This document shows positions 55,080-63,636 of a stretch of 64,000 bases of DNA, piece after piece. Position 1 is the stretch's first letter. Each line of letters opens with the position of its first letter. The position numbers and the translations under genes were made by a program. Below the pieces are notes generated by a model. The model worked only from the letters and a program-made list of their open reading frames with translations. It did no database searches and was not told the origin of the DNA. This stretch comes from Halomonas alkaliantarctica (GTDB taxonomy: Bacteria; Pseudomonadota; Gammaproteobacteria; Pseudomonadales; Halomonadaceae), in contig NZ_CP122961.1 of NCBI RefSeq assembly GCF_029854215.1, forward strand, positions 3,100,001 through 3,164,000. The letters run 5' to 3'.

Positions 55080-55891
55080 TTTCCCCGCTGAAGGCTAGGT
55101 ACATTGCTTCGCTCACCGCTGTCTAGATTAAGTGCGGTTAGCTTGCCGCCCCAAACGCAGCCCGTATCCAGCGCCTCAACGGGCACCCTCGCCTGTGGGG
55201 TGTTCCCCTCCAACGCCGCCCAGTGGCCGAAGAGCAGCCGGGTGTCATCGTTGCGCGGGTATTGAAACCAGGGCAGAAAGCCCTCTGGGGCACTGTCCAA
55301 CCCCTCTTTGGCAGCAAAATCCAAACGGCCCTGGGCATCAATAAAGCGCATCCGAGTCAGCACATTGACAATCAGGCGCAGCCGATCCATGCCGTCTAAA
55401 TCGTCGTGCCAGCTGTCTGGCTGGTTGCCAAACAGTCGGGTCAAAAACGCACCCGATGCCTCACTGCCAAGCGTCGCCTGCACTTCACACCCCAGAGACA
55501 CGGTTTGAGCCACGCTCCATTGGGGAAGCAGTCCCGCGTGGGTCATTAGCGTACCGTTTTGAAACACGCTAAGCGGTTGGCTCTGTAGCCAATCCAGCAA
55601 CACTTCGCGGTCAGGCGCGCCCAGAATATCGCTCAAGGTGTCATTTTTTTTCAGCTTGCCGCCGCCACGCGCCACGACCAGCAAATGAAAATCGTGGTTG
55701 CCCAATACGCTGCGTACCGAGCTACCCAGTGCGCGCACTTCTCGCAGGCATTCCAAAGACCCAGGTCCACGATTGATCAAATCGCCCACCAGCCATAGCG
55801 TATCCCGCGCGGGGTTGAAGCTGAGCTTCTCAAGAAGCGCTACAAATTCAGCGTGACAGCCGTGCAGATCGCCGATCGCATAGGTGCTCAT
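55073..55891 (-). CDS. apaH: bis(5'-nucleosyl)-tetraphosphatase, symmetrical
   Basis: A 272-residue metallophosphatase. It contains YAIGDLHGCHAEF, LVGDLINRGPGSLECL, VLGNHDFHLL and MTHAGLLPQW, the metal-binding blocks of ApaH. It cleaves Ap4A to ADP and can decap NpnN-RNA. In many gammaproteobacteria apaG directly precedes apaH. Here an oppositely oriented GMC oxidoreductase module lies between them. It is followed by cca with a short overlap. Confidence 0.96.
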   Translation of the reverse strand: MSTYAIGDLHGCHAEFVALLEKLSFNPARDTLWLVGDLINRGPGSLECLREVRALGSSVRSVLGNHDFHLLVVARGGGKLKKNDTLSDILGAPDREVLLDWLQSQPLSVFQNGTLMTHAGLLPQWSVAQTVSLGCEVQATLGSEASGAFLTRLFGNQPDSWHDDLDGMDRLRLIVNVLTRMRFIDAQGRLDFAAKEGLDSAPEGFLPWFQYPRNDDTRLLFGHWAALEGNTPQARVPVEALDTGCVWGGKLTALNLDSGERSNVPSLQRGKC

Positions 55892-56125
55892 GCGGGAGGC
55901 CTTTTTAATAAAATGAGTTGGCTAAATACTACCACTTCACCGACACCCTCTGCCTTTCGATGGCGATTTATATTAATGATTAAACTGGTGAAAAGGGCGA
56001 ACCTAGATCACTATAAAAAGTACGCATCGGCCCTCTTAAACCTCTCGCTAGCTTAGCCACTGAATCGCGTAGTTGGTCAATCGAGTAGCCGCCTCGCCAT
56101 AACTGTTAAGGAAAACGATACGCTT

Positions 56126-56305
56126 ATGACAATGGATCACTCTCGACGCGGGCTACTGCGAGCGGCAACGCTGGCAGGCCTTGGCGCACTGATACTCCCC
56201 GGCACAACGCTTCTTCCTGCCGCGCGAGCTGCCGCTCCCAAGCATACTCCACCGCCCGCTGCGGTGACGGTCAATGGTTGGCTACTGCGCAGCAGTGACC
56301 GCTGA
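56126..56305 (+). CDS. 59-residue twin-arginine signal mini-protein
   Basis: A small frame from ATG 56126 (or 56132) to TGA 56303-56305. It has a Tat motif SRRGLLR (Ser6-Arg7-Arg8), a hydrophobic core (AATLAGLGALILPG), an AAARA-like cleavage region (ARAAA, near 34-37) and a tail of only about 22 residues (APKHTPPPAAVTVNGWLLRSSDR in part). AAGGA lies upstream. Its stop overlaps the ATG of the GMC oxidoreductase (TGATG). Small Tat subunits carry leaderless GMC dehydrogenases to the periplasm in gluconate, sorbitol and fructose dehydrogenases. This one may be a minimal version. Confidence 0.7.
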   Translation: MTMDHSRRGLLRAATLAGLGALILPGTTLLPAARAAAPKHTPPPAAVTVNGWLLRSSDR

Positions 56306-57753
56306 TGTATATCGCTTTTGAGGATATCAGCGAACACAGCGAGGCAGTGGATGTCTGCATTATCGGCGCGGGTGCGGCGGGCATTTCCATGGCCGTTACC
56401 CTGGCAGAGCGGGGGCACCGGGTACTGCTCTGCGAAGGTGGCGATGCGGACTACAGCGAACGCTCCCAGGAGTGCTACCGGGGCGAAGTCGTCGGCGACC
56501 CTTATATTCCGCTCTATGGCGCTCGCCTGCGCTATTTGGGCGGGTCGACCAACCACTGGGGCGGCATCTGCCGACCACTCGATCGCTATGACTTTAACGC
56601 CAAAAGAGCGGCCAGAGAGACGGATTGGCCTATTGGCCGCGACGCGTTATCGCCCTACTATCCTGCCGCCGCCAGCGTGCTGGACTTGGCGCCTACGCCT
56701 GCTGATCAGCCGATCACGGATTCTGGGCTCAAGCGCATCTATTTCTCACTGGGCCACCCAACGCGCCTGAAGGAGAAGTATGCCACCACGCTAAGCGAAT
56801 CGACCACGCTGGAGTGCTGCCTAACGGCCAACTTGGCTGCATTGGAAAGCCAGGATGGCAAAGTTACCAGCGCCACTTTCAAAAACTACCAAGGTGAGTA
56901 TCGAAAGGTTCAGGCGCGCTACTTTGTGCTGGCCTGTGGCGGCATCGAAAACTCGCGTCTGCTGCTGTGGTGCAACCAGCAGTTAAATGGCCAGCTCATA
57001 CCTCAAGCCGACACCCTAGGGCGCTACTGGATGGAGCACCCCCACGCCACGGTGGGCCAGGCGCTCATTTTTGAGCCAGCGGCACTGGGACTGGACGAGG
57101 ATTACAACGTATTCCTCTCCCCCACCGCCCGCGCCATCAGCTCACGCCAAATACTGAATTGTGGGCTGCGGTTGCACCGCATGAACGCTGAAGCCACCCA
57201 GGAACTGATTGACGAGCTCACAGATCAGGCACCCACGCTAGCAGGACGTTTGCGTATCTGGCAGGCCCAGGGGCGGGTGATACACGGCGCGGTACTCAGA
57301 GCCGCCTGGGAGCAGGAACCTCGCTTTGACAATCGCATAGAATTAAGCGAAGAGCTGGATGATCTGGGCGTACCCCGCGGCCGATTGGTGTGGCAGCAGT
57401 CCGAGCTGGATCGTCATACGATCCGCGAGAGCATGCTGCTACTGGGGGAGTATCTGCGCGACAACGAGGTGGGTAGGCTACAACTGGCTGACTGGCTCGC
57501 CGATACGCCGGTACAGTTGCCCACCGAGGGCGAGTTGGCTGGCCGTCACCATATGGGCGGCACGCGCATGAGCCTTAATGCCGAGCAAGGCATCGTTAAC
57601 CCCGACTGCCGACTGTTTGCCCAGGATAACTTCTATGTGGCGGGTTCCAGCGTTTTTGCCAGCGCCGGGCACGCCAACCCCACGTTAACGCTTGTGCAGT
57701 TGGCCCTGCGGCTTTGCGACCATCTGGAGAGCAGGCTAACGCAAACTGTCTAA
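56305..57753 (+). CDS. GMC-family FAD-dependent oxidoreductase
   Basis: A 482-residue flavoprotein. The Rossmann FAD site CIIGAGAAGISMAVTLAERGHRVLLCEGG lies near 18-46 (GAGAAG at 21-26). GGSTNHWGGICRP and CGGIENSRLLL follow. The C-terminal block is HHMGGTRMS and the catalytic region SSVFASAGHANPTLTLVQLALRL, with His and Asn in place. It has no signal peptide but is coupled by TGATG to a Tat-signal mini-protein, which suggests piggy-back export. The substrate is probably an alcohol or sugar. It overlaps the convergent apaG 3' end by four bases. Confidence 0.9.
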   Translation: MYIAFEDISEHSEAVDVCIIGAGAAGISMAVTLAERGHRVLLCEGGDADYSERSQECYRGEVVGDPYIPLYGARLRYLGGSTNHWGGICRPLDRYDFNAKRAARETDWPIGRDALSPYYPAAASVLDLAPTPADQPITDSGLKRIYFSLGHPTRLKEKYATTLSESTTLECCLTANLAALESQDGKVTSATFKNYQGEYRKVQARYFVLACGGIENSRLLLWCNQQLNGQLIPQADTLGRYWMEHPHATVGQALIFEPAALGLDEDYNVFLSPTARAISSRQILNCGLRLHRMNAEATQELIDELTDQAPTLAGRLRIWQAQGRVIHGAVLRAAWEQEPRFDNRIELSEELDDLGVPRGRLVWQQSELDRHTIRESMLLLGEYLRDNEVGRLQLADWLADTPVQLPTEGELAGRHHMGGTRMSLNAEQGIVNPDCRLFAQDNFYVAGSSVFASAGHANPTLTLVQLALRLCDHLESRLTQTV

Positions 57754-58127
57754 TGGAGCTGGAGCGGTACGGCTAATCTAAAGGGGGTAATGGCTACCTC
57801 AAAAACACGCTGAGTAGAGGTATCTAACAGCGTATAGGCACCCTCCATTACCCCCACTGGAGTTTGCAGTATGGCGCGGCTGGTGTAACGAAAACTCTGG
57901 CCTGGGCCAATTAGCGGCTGTTGGCCGACGACGCCTTTACCGCGCACTTCCTGGCAGTCGCCGCTGCCCTGGGTGATTTTCCAGTAGCGCGCCATCAGTT
58001 GAACGCTATGGGGGCTCTGATTGTGAACAGTCACGGTGTAGCTAAACACATAGCGCGACTCGCCATCGTTAGACTCATCAGCGCGATAGCTGGGGACAAC
58101 GCTGACCTTGATCGCTAGGCCACTCAC
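57750..58127 (-). CDS. apaG: ApaG (CorD) protein
   Basis: A 125-residue protein. VKVSVVPSYRADESNDGESRYVFSYTVTVHN-type sequence and GKGVVGQQPLIGPGQSFRYTS are diagnostic for ApaG, with a fibronectin-III-like fold; the C-terminus has PVGVMEGAYTL. The biochemical role is unsettled, with links to magnesium or cobalt resistance and Ap4A level. It follows rsmA with a four-base overlap. Confidence 0.96.
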   Translation of the reverse strand: MSGLAIKVSVVPSYRADESNDGESRYVFSYTVTVHNQSPHSVQLMARYWKITQGSGDCQEVRGKGVVGQQPLIGPGQSFRYTSRAILQTPVGVMEGAYTLLDTSTQRVFEVAITPFRLAVPLQLH

Positions 58128-58951
58128 GTTTGGTCACCCCGCTCACCGCTTGCCTGTTCATCGGCAGCGACACGGTTGGCAATCGCCACGTACTCTGCCA
58201 CGGTCAACGTTTGCGGACGGCGAATGGGGTCAATGCCCAAGTCCTCCAAAGTATCGGGACTCACCCGCCCTTTGAAGTTATTGCGCAGCGTTTTGCGCCG
58301 CTGACCAAAGGCGAGCTTCACCAGCTCAAACAGCAGCGTTGGGTCATCCGCCGTATGGGGCAGCGTTTCATGAGGGGTTAAGCGCACAATGGCGGAGTCG
58401 ACTTTGGGTCGTGGCACAAAGGCTTCCGGTGGCACAATAAACAGTTGTTCGACCTGGCAGTAGTACTGGGCCATGACCGATAGACGCCCCCAATCAGCGC
58501 CACCAGGCTCTGCGGCTAAGCGTTCAACCACCTCTTTTTGCAGCATAAAGTGCATATCTTCTATGGCACTTCCTGCCGCCAGCAGATGTATTATCAGTGG
58601 TGTGGAGATATTGTAGGGTAGATTGCCCACTACGCGCAGCGCGGGCCCATCGCCTTTTAGCGCGGCAAAATCAAACTTCAGCGCATCGCCTTCATGAATG
58701 ACAAACTCGGGGTAGTTGAAGAACTGCACCCGCAGGCCGGGAATGAGGTCGCGGTCGAGCTCGATCACTTCCAGATGCCCCGCGGCTTCCAGCAGCGGTT
58801 CGGTCAGCGCCCCCTGGCCTGGGCCAATTTCGACAAGGCGATCCGTCGAGCGCGGTCCAACGGCGCGAACAATCCGCGAGATAATGCCAAGGTCGCGTAA
58901 AAAGTTCTGACCAAAGCGTTTACGAGCGCGGTGTTGGGGCACAGTAGACAT
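58124..58951 (-). CDS. rsmA: 16S rRNA (adenine1518/1519-N6)-dimethyltransferase
   Basis: About 275 residues. It contains KRFGQNFLRDLGIISRIVRA, the SAM site VEIGPGQGALTEPLL, VVGNLPYNISTPLI (NLPY catalytic motif) and the C-terminal small domain. ATG 58951 is preferred, with AAGGAA about 10 bases upstream; the ATG at 58981 would add ten residues. It dimethylates the adjacent adenosines of helix 45. Part of the lptD-surA-pdxA-rsmA-apaG operon. Confidence 0.96.
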   Translation of the reverse strand: MSTVPQHRARKRFGQNFLRDLGIISRIVRAVGPRSTDRLVEIGPGQGALTEPLLEAAGHLEVIELDRDLIPGLRVQFFNYPEFVIHEGDALKFDFAALKGDGPALRVVGNLPYNISTPLIIHLLAAGSAIEDMHFMLQKEVVERLAAEPGGADWGRLSVMAQYYCQVEQLFIVPPEAFVPRPKVDSAIVRLTPHETLPHTADDPTLLFELVKLAFGQRRKTLRNNFKGRVSPDTLEDLGIDPIRRPQTLTVAEYVAIANRVAADEQASGERGDQT

Positions 58952-59004
58952 CAAACGGTGTTCCTTGGAGTGCGGATTCAATCGGGAGTGTGTAGCAGCG
59001 AATG

Positions 59005-60069
59005 CTAGGCAGTAGCAGACAACCGCTGAGCGGCTAAACGGCGCGCAAGGTCGATAGCGACTTTTAGGCTGCCAGGGTCTGCCACGCCTTTGCCAGCCAG
59101 ATCCAGCGCGGTGCCATGGTCGACCGAAGTGCGAACCAATGGCAAGCCCAGGGTAATATTAGCGGCCTGACCAAAACCTGCGTATTTTAACACCGCCAAG
59201 CCCTGGTCATGGTACATCGCCAGCACCGCATCAACACCTGCCAAGTGCCGGGGGGTAAATAGCGTGTCGGCGGGCAAGGGGCCAAGGATATCCATTCCCT
59301 CTGCGCGCAACGCATCAAGCGCAGGAATAATGATATCCAGCTCTTCGCGCCCAAGATGCCCCTCTTCACCGGCGTGCGGGTTTAAGCCACACACCGCAAT
59401 ACGTGGCTGGGCAATGCCGAACTGGCCCTGCAAGTCGGCCGCCAGCAGTCGGCTAATACGGGTTACCCGCTCAAAGGTGATGGCGTCGGCAACCTTGCGC
59501 AGCGGCAAATGGGTGGTCACCAGCGCCACACGAAGATCACCACTGCCCTGCCAACCTGAGGCGCTGGCATGCAGTGCCGCGTCGGTGGCGAGCATCATCA
59601 CTACCTCATCAACGCCGCAGGCATCGCGCAACCACTCGGTGTGCCCAGTAAAGCCTGGATAGCCGCCCTCGATGATGACGCCTTTGTGCAGCGGCGCCGT
59701 GACCATGGCAGCAACAAGGCCACGTTGGCAGGCATCAACCGCCAGTGCCAAAGTAGCCAGCACATAGTCAGCGTTGGCCGGATTAAGAACCCCCGGCGTC
59801 GCCGGCGCCTTTAGTGTAACCGGCCAAACCGGCAAACAGTTGGCTCCACGTGGCTTCTCGCCGGGCGAACACTCAACCAGCTTAACATTAAGCCCTAACG
59901 CAGCGGCACGCTGGCGGAGCATATCCGGGTCGCCAATCGCCACCGCATTGGCGGGAAGATCACCTTGGGCCGCCAGCATGAGCATTAATTCTGGGCCGAT
60001 CCCCGCGGGCTCGCCAGTGGTAACGACCACCGGCAAAATGCTATCGGGTAATAAAGTGCCCGTTACCAT
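59005..60069 (-). CDS. pdxA: 4-hydroxythreonine-4-phosphate dehydrogenase
   Basis: A 354-residue enzyme. It contains VTTGEPAGIGPELML, TAPLHKGVI, YPGFTGHTEWL, GLNPHAGEEGHLGREE and AMYHDQGLAVLKY, which include the metal-binding histidines. It makes the aminoacetone phosphate precursor used in pyridoxal phosphate synthesis. Its ATG overlaps the surA stop by one base (TAATG). Confidence 0.97.
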   Translation of the reverse strand: MVTGTLLPDSILPVVVTTGEPAGIGPELMLMLAAQGDLPANAVAIGDPDMLRQRAAALGLNVKLVECSPGEKPRGANCLPVWPVTLKAPATPGVLNPANADYVLATLALAVDACQRGLVAAMVTAPLHKGVIIEGGYPGFTGHTEWLRDACGVDEVVMMLATDAALHASASGWQGSGDLRVALVTTHLPLRKVADAITFERVTRISRLLAADLQGQFGIAQPRIAVCGLNPHAGEEGHLGREELDIIIPALDALRAEGMDILGPLPADTLFTPRHLAGVDAVLAMYHDQGLAVLKYAGFGQAANITLGLPLVRTSVDHGTALDLAGKGVADPGSLKVAIDLARRLAAQRLSATA

Positions 60070-61094
60070 TAGAGACGAATATCAACAAAAGCCTGCGAGC
60101 GAATCTCTTGCTGCCAGGTCTCTAGCTCTTCATTAGCGCGACGCTGAAAAATAGCTTGACGAACCTGCTCGCGCTGGCTCTCTTGGGTGACGTTCTGACG
60201 GCGGCGCTCCTGCACTTCAATGATGTGATAGCCGAACTGAGAACGCACCGGCTGCGATACTTGGTTAATACTTAACTCACGCATTGCTTCTTCAAAGGCA
60301 GGAACGGTTTGTCCTGGGCGTACCCAGCCTAGCTCGCCACCGTTAAGGGCACTGCCGCTGTCGTCACTCACTTCACGCGCCACAGAGGCAAAATCCTCAC
60401 CTTGAGATAAGCGTTCACGCACTTCTTCCGCTAATGCACGGGCTTGATTTTCATCACGGGTGGGGGTCAGCTCAATCAATACATGGCGCGCGCGGATCTC
60501 TTCGATAAAGTTCTGGTCGCCGGATTGGCCAGACTGCTGATTGAGAAAACGCTCAACGTCACGATCACTCACCGTTACGCGGTTGCTGATTTGCCGCTGC
60601 TGCACCTGACGCATCAGCATTTCACGGCGAACATCTTCACGCACGCTAGCCAGCGTTGTGCCTTCGGCCTCCACGGCATCAGCGAACTCATCAAGCGTCA
60701 TGCCGTTGGATTCGGCAATCGAGCGCACTTGTCCGTTTAGCTCGGTATCATCAATGCTCAAATTGGCATCTTCTGCCATCTGTAGCTGAATTTCCTCCAC
60801 CACCATGCGCTCGAGCACCTGACGCTCCAACTGGGAGCGCGGTGGAAGATTACCGCCCTGGGCTTGCGCCTGCTGCTCGATTTGCAGCATCCGGTCGTCT
60901 AATTCGCTGCGCATAATCACATCGTCATTGACCACGGCCACGACGCTGTCCAGCGCTTGACGCTGGGTTGACTGGAAGTTCTGCGCCTGTAGGGCTAGCG
61001 GGGCCAACGCAAGGCCTGTGCCTACACACAGCGCCAGCAAACTGCTAGCAGAAAGCTGTTTCATGCGGCCTAACAAGGGCTTTCTCATTTTCAT
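60069..61094 (-). CDS. surA: periplasmic chaperone and peptidyl-prolyl isomerase
   Basis: About 341 residues from ATG 61094. The signal peptide ends near LQA-Q, an N-terminal SurA chaperone domain follows (VVAVVNDDVIMRSELDDRM), and one clear parvulin domain lies near 190-290 (IRARHVLIELTPT, GELGWVRPGQTVPAFEEAM, SQFGYHIIEV). E. coli SurA has two parvulin domains and about 428 residues, so this is the shorter single-parvulin form. In-frame ATGs at 61112 and 61133 are alternatives; 61094 best fits a signal peptide and has AAAGAG upstream. It folds outer-membrane proteins. Confidence 0.93.
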   Translation of the reverse strand: MKMRKPLLGRMKQLSASSLLALCVGTGLALAPLALQAQNFQSTQRQALDSVVAVVNDDVIMRSELDDRMLQIEQQAQAQGGNLPPRSQLERQVLERMVVEEIQLQMAEDANLSIDDTELNGQVRSIAESNGMTLDEFADAVEAEGTTLASVREDVRREMLMRQVQQRQISNRVTVSDRDVERFLNQQSGQSGDQNFIEEIRARHVLIELTPTRDENQARALAEEVRERLSQGEDFASVAREVSDDSGSALNGGELGWVRPGQTVPAFEEAMRELSINQVSQPVRSQFGYHIIEVQERRRQNVTQESQREQVRQAIFQRRANEELETWQQEIRSQAFVDIRL

Positions 61095-61133
61095 AACAAA
61101 CGTCTCTTTCATTAGCCATTCTATGGAAGTCAT

Positions 61134-63584
61134 TTACAGGGCAGTCGGACGATAGCCAGGGATATTCTGTTCAAAATAGCTATCCGCCTCCTGACCAACG
61201 CCGCCTAAACCTCGGAATACAAAGCGCAAAAATAGCCCGCGATCGGTAAGGTCATCATCGATACGTGCGTTGTCATTGTCATCGACCCATTCCCGCCATA
61301 CTAACTGCAAGCCATAGCAGCAGTCGCTCCACTGTACGCCCGCCAGTTGCTCAAGCGAGCGGTCATTGGTTTGATCGTGAATGTAACGGCCGATCAGATC
61401 AATCTGCGGGCTTGCCTTCCACGCAAATGACAGATCCCACTCTTCACGATCGTAGTTGCGAAAGCTGTCATCACTGGGTTCTACGCCAGGGTCGAAGTTT
61501 TGGATTTCCCAATGGTAGCCAAGGTTGACTACGTGGCCTTGAGGGTGGCGATAGCGCACATCCACGCTCGAGCGCTCAGTGCGGTCGAGGTTATCGTCGT
61601 AGAGCAGATCGTAACCAGTGCTCCAGCGGTCACTAATCTGCCAGTCGATGCGTGTGACCAGCGGCGATTTATCGCGCGTGGCCTGGTAATAACGCTCACC
61701 GTCGGTACGCGGCGGTAGCGTGTCAGCATCGCCCACAATATCAATTCGACGATCATCAAAGTAAACGCTCTGGCCTATCCCGAACGAGAGCCGATCACGA
61801 CCGGACGCGTCTTCAAGCAAGCGCGACTCCACGCCGTAAGAGAGACGATTAAGATCACCCACGCGGTCAGCGCCGGAAAAGCGTTGGGCCGACCACAGCT
61901 GATTCCAGGAGAAAGGGCGCTCGCGGCTATCGAAATCGGGTAGCTCGCTCTGGTCAGTGCGCGGTACATAGGCGTAGTTCAAACGCGGCTCTAAGGTTTG
62001 GCGATAGTCGCGCCCGCCCAGAGAGAGCTCACGATCAAATGCCAAACCACTGTCCACCGACGTTACCGCAATACTGCGACTGGGCGATTCGCTGTTCTGG
62101 GTAGCCCGGTTTCCGTAATCCAATTGATAGTCGGTGTGCCAAAGCTCTGTTCGTGGCTCCAGGTAGCCCCATGGGCGCTCAAACCGCCAACCCAGGGCTG
62201 GCGTTAAGTGCACACGACTACCCGTGGCGGCCTCACGTTCAATCACTCGCTGTTCGTTCACATCCCGCCAGAAATAGGTCGCATTGGAGCGCCATTGGCT
62301 ATAGAAACCGTTGCCCAACTGCCAACTGGCATTGGCGCTTAAGCTCGGCAGGCGATAGAAAGGCTTATCGCGTTCGTTGAGCGGGTCTTCCAAGCGCTGA
62401 AATCCTTGAGCCCGGGCATCAAGCTGCCAGCGTTCACCACGGTAATCGACCTGGGCCAAGCGTTCCATACTAGCGCGATCATTGTCGCCAAACTCGCCAC
62501 CAAAATCATCGAAATAGCGACCGTCGCTGGCTGCACCGTACCCCAAGCGGTAATTACTACGTGCGTTAATACGACCAGCATGGCGGGCATCCACATACCA
62601 GCGATCCTCGCCTTCGAAGCGATTTTCACCGCCGCCAGAGCCGCCTTTATCGCTACTTAAATAGCCACCTTCAACGATACCCGCACTCTCTTCAAACAGG
62701 TAGCGGTACTCACCGTTCATCAGCAAGCCGTGATCGCTCATCCAGCGCGGCGTGATAGTCGCATCACGATTGGGCGCGATATTCCAATAAAACGGTTGAG
62801 TGAAGTCCAAACTATCTGTTGAGAAACTAAAGGAGGGCGTCAACAGACCTGTGTGTCGGCGATCGTCGATGGGAAAGCGTAACCATGGCCAATAAAATAC
62901 CGGCACATCCTTCACTTTCAGACGCGCATGACGTGCAGTGCCAAAGCCTTCGGCCTGGTTCAGGCGAATATCACTGCTGACCAATTGCCAACTATTGGCG
63001 CCGGGGTCACAGGTAGTAAAGCTTGCGTCTTGCAGGCGGTACTCGCTCTCCCCGGTTTGCTCTAGCTGGCGAGCCTGACCGCGTAGGTGCTGGTCGTAAA
63101 GCACATAGTGGCTATTATCCAGGGTGGCCCGATCTTCGTTAAGCCTTAGCATCGCCTGTTCGCCACGTACCAAAGCTAGCCCGTCGCGTATGGCGATATT
63201 GCCTTCAGCATCGATCTGCTGGCGGTCGGCGGGTAAAAAGATCCGCTCCGCTTCCACTTCCTCATTGCCGCGGCGTAGTACAACATCACCGCGTAGCAAC
63301 GCCTCGCCATTGGCAGCATAATCGACGTCGCTGGCCTCAAGTGAGAGGGTCTCCGGGTTTTCTTCCGCGGGTAAGCGGTAGCTGGGCATGACGTAGCGCC
63401 CACGGCACAGTTGATTAGCCGCTTCCTCTTTCCCCCAGGGTTGCCAATCCAACGCTTTAGCTGATAAGGCCTCCCCTTGAGCCACCGCCGTAAACGAGGC
63501 GCCAGCAAGCAAACTGCCCATTAGCGTATGCGCAACCGGCAACGTGCGCGAAAATCGCTTGCCCATGTTCGTTATCCTTGGCAT
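61134..63584 (-). CDS. lptD: LPS-assembly outer-membrane protein LptD
   Basis: An 816-residue barrel protein. After a signal peptide comes an OstA/jellyroll domain (about 75-220, RGDVVLRRGNEEVEAERIFLPADRQQIDAEGNI in part), then KDVPVFYWPWLRFPIDDRRHTGLLTPSFSFS (in part), the family hallmark. The large C-terminal barrel carries an adjacent Cys pair (SDCCYGLQLVWRE) that forms the essential disulfides with N-terminal cysteines. It inserts LPS with LptE. First gene of the surA-pdxA-rsmA-apaG run and divergent from amgK. Confidence 0.97.
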   Translation of the reverse strand: MPRITNMGKRFSRTLPVAHTLMGSLLAGASFTAVAQGEALSAKALDWQPWGKEEAANQLCRGRYVMPSYRLPAEENPETLSLEASDVDYAANGEALLRGDVVLRRGNEEVEAERIFLPADRQQIDAEGNIAIRDGLALVRGEQAMLRLNEDRATLDNSHYVLYDQHLRGQARQLEQTGESEYRLQDASFTTCDPGANSWQLVSSDIRLNQAEGFGTARHARLKVKDVPVFYWPWLRFPIDDRRHTGLLTPSFSFSTDSLDFTQPFYWNIAPNRDATITPRWMSDHGLLMNGEYRYLFEESAGIVEGGYLSSDKGGSGGGENRFEGEDRWYVDARHAGRINARSNYRLGYGAASDGRYFDDFGGEFGDNDRASMERLAQVDYRGERWQLDARAQGFQRLEDPLNERDKPFYRLPSLSANASWQLGNGFYSQWRSNATYFWRDVNEQRVIEREAATGSRVHLTPALGWRFERPWGYLEPRTELWHTDYQLDYGNRATQNSESPSRSIAVTSVDSGLAFDRELSLGGRDYRQTLEPRLNYAYVPRTDQSELPDFDSRERPFSWNQLWSAQRFSGADRVGDLNRLSYGVESRLLEDASGRDRLSFGIGQSVYFDDRRIDIVGDADTLPPRTDGERYYQATRDKSPLVTRIDWQISDRWSTGYDLLYDDNLDRTERSSVDVRYRHPQGHVVNLGYHWEIQNFDPGVEPSDDSFRNYDREEWDLSFAWKASPQIDLIGRYIHDQTNDRSLEQLAGVQWSDCCYGLQLVWREWVDDNDNARIDDDLTDRGLFLRFVFRGLGGVGQEADSYFEQNIPGYRPTAL

Positions 63585-63636
63585 CCAGAATCGGTATTAT
63601 ACAGCCCGCATGATGCCCGACCAGCAAGGAGCTTGC

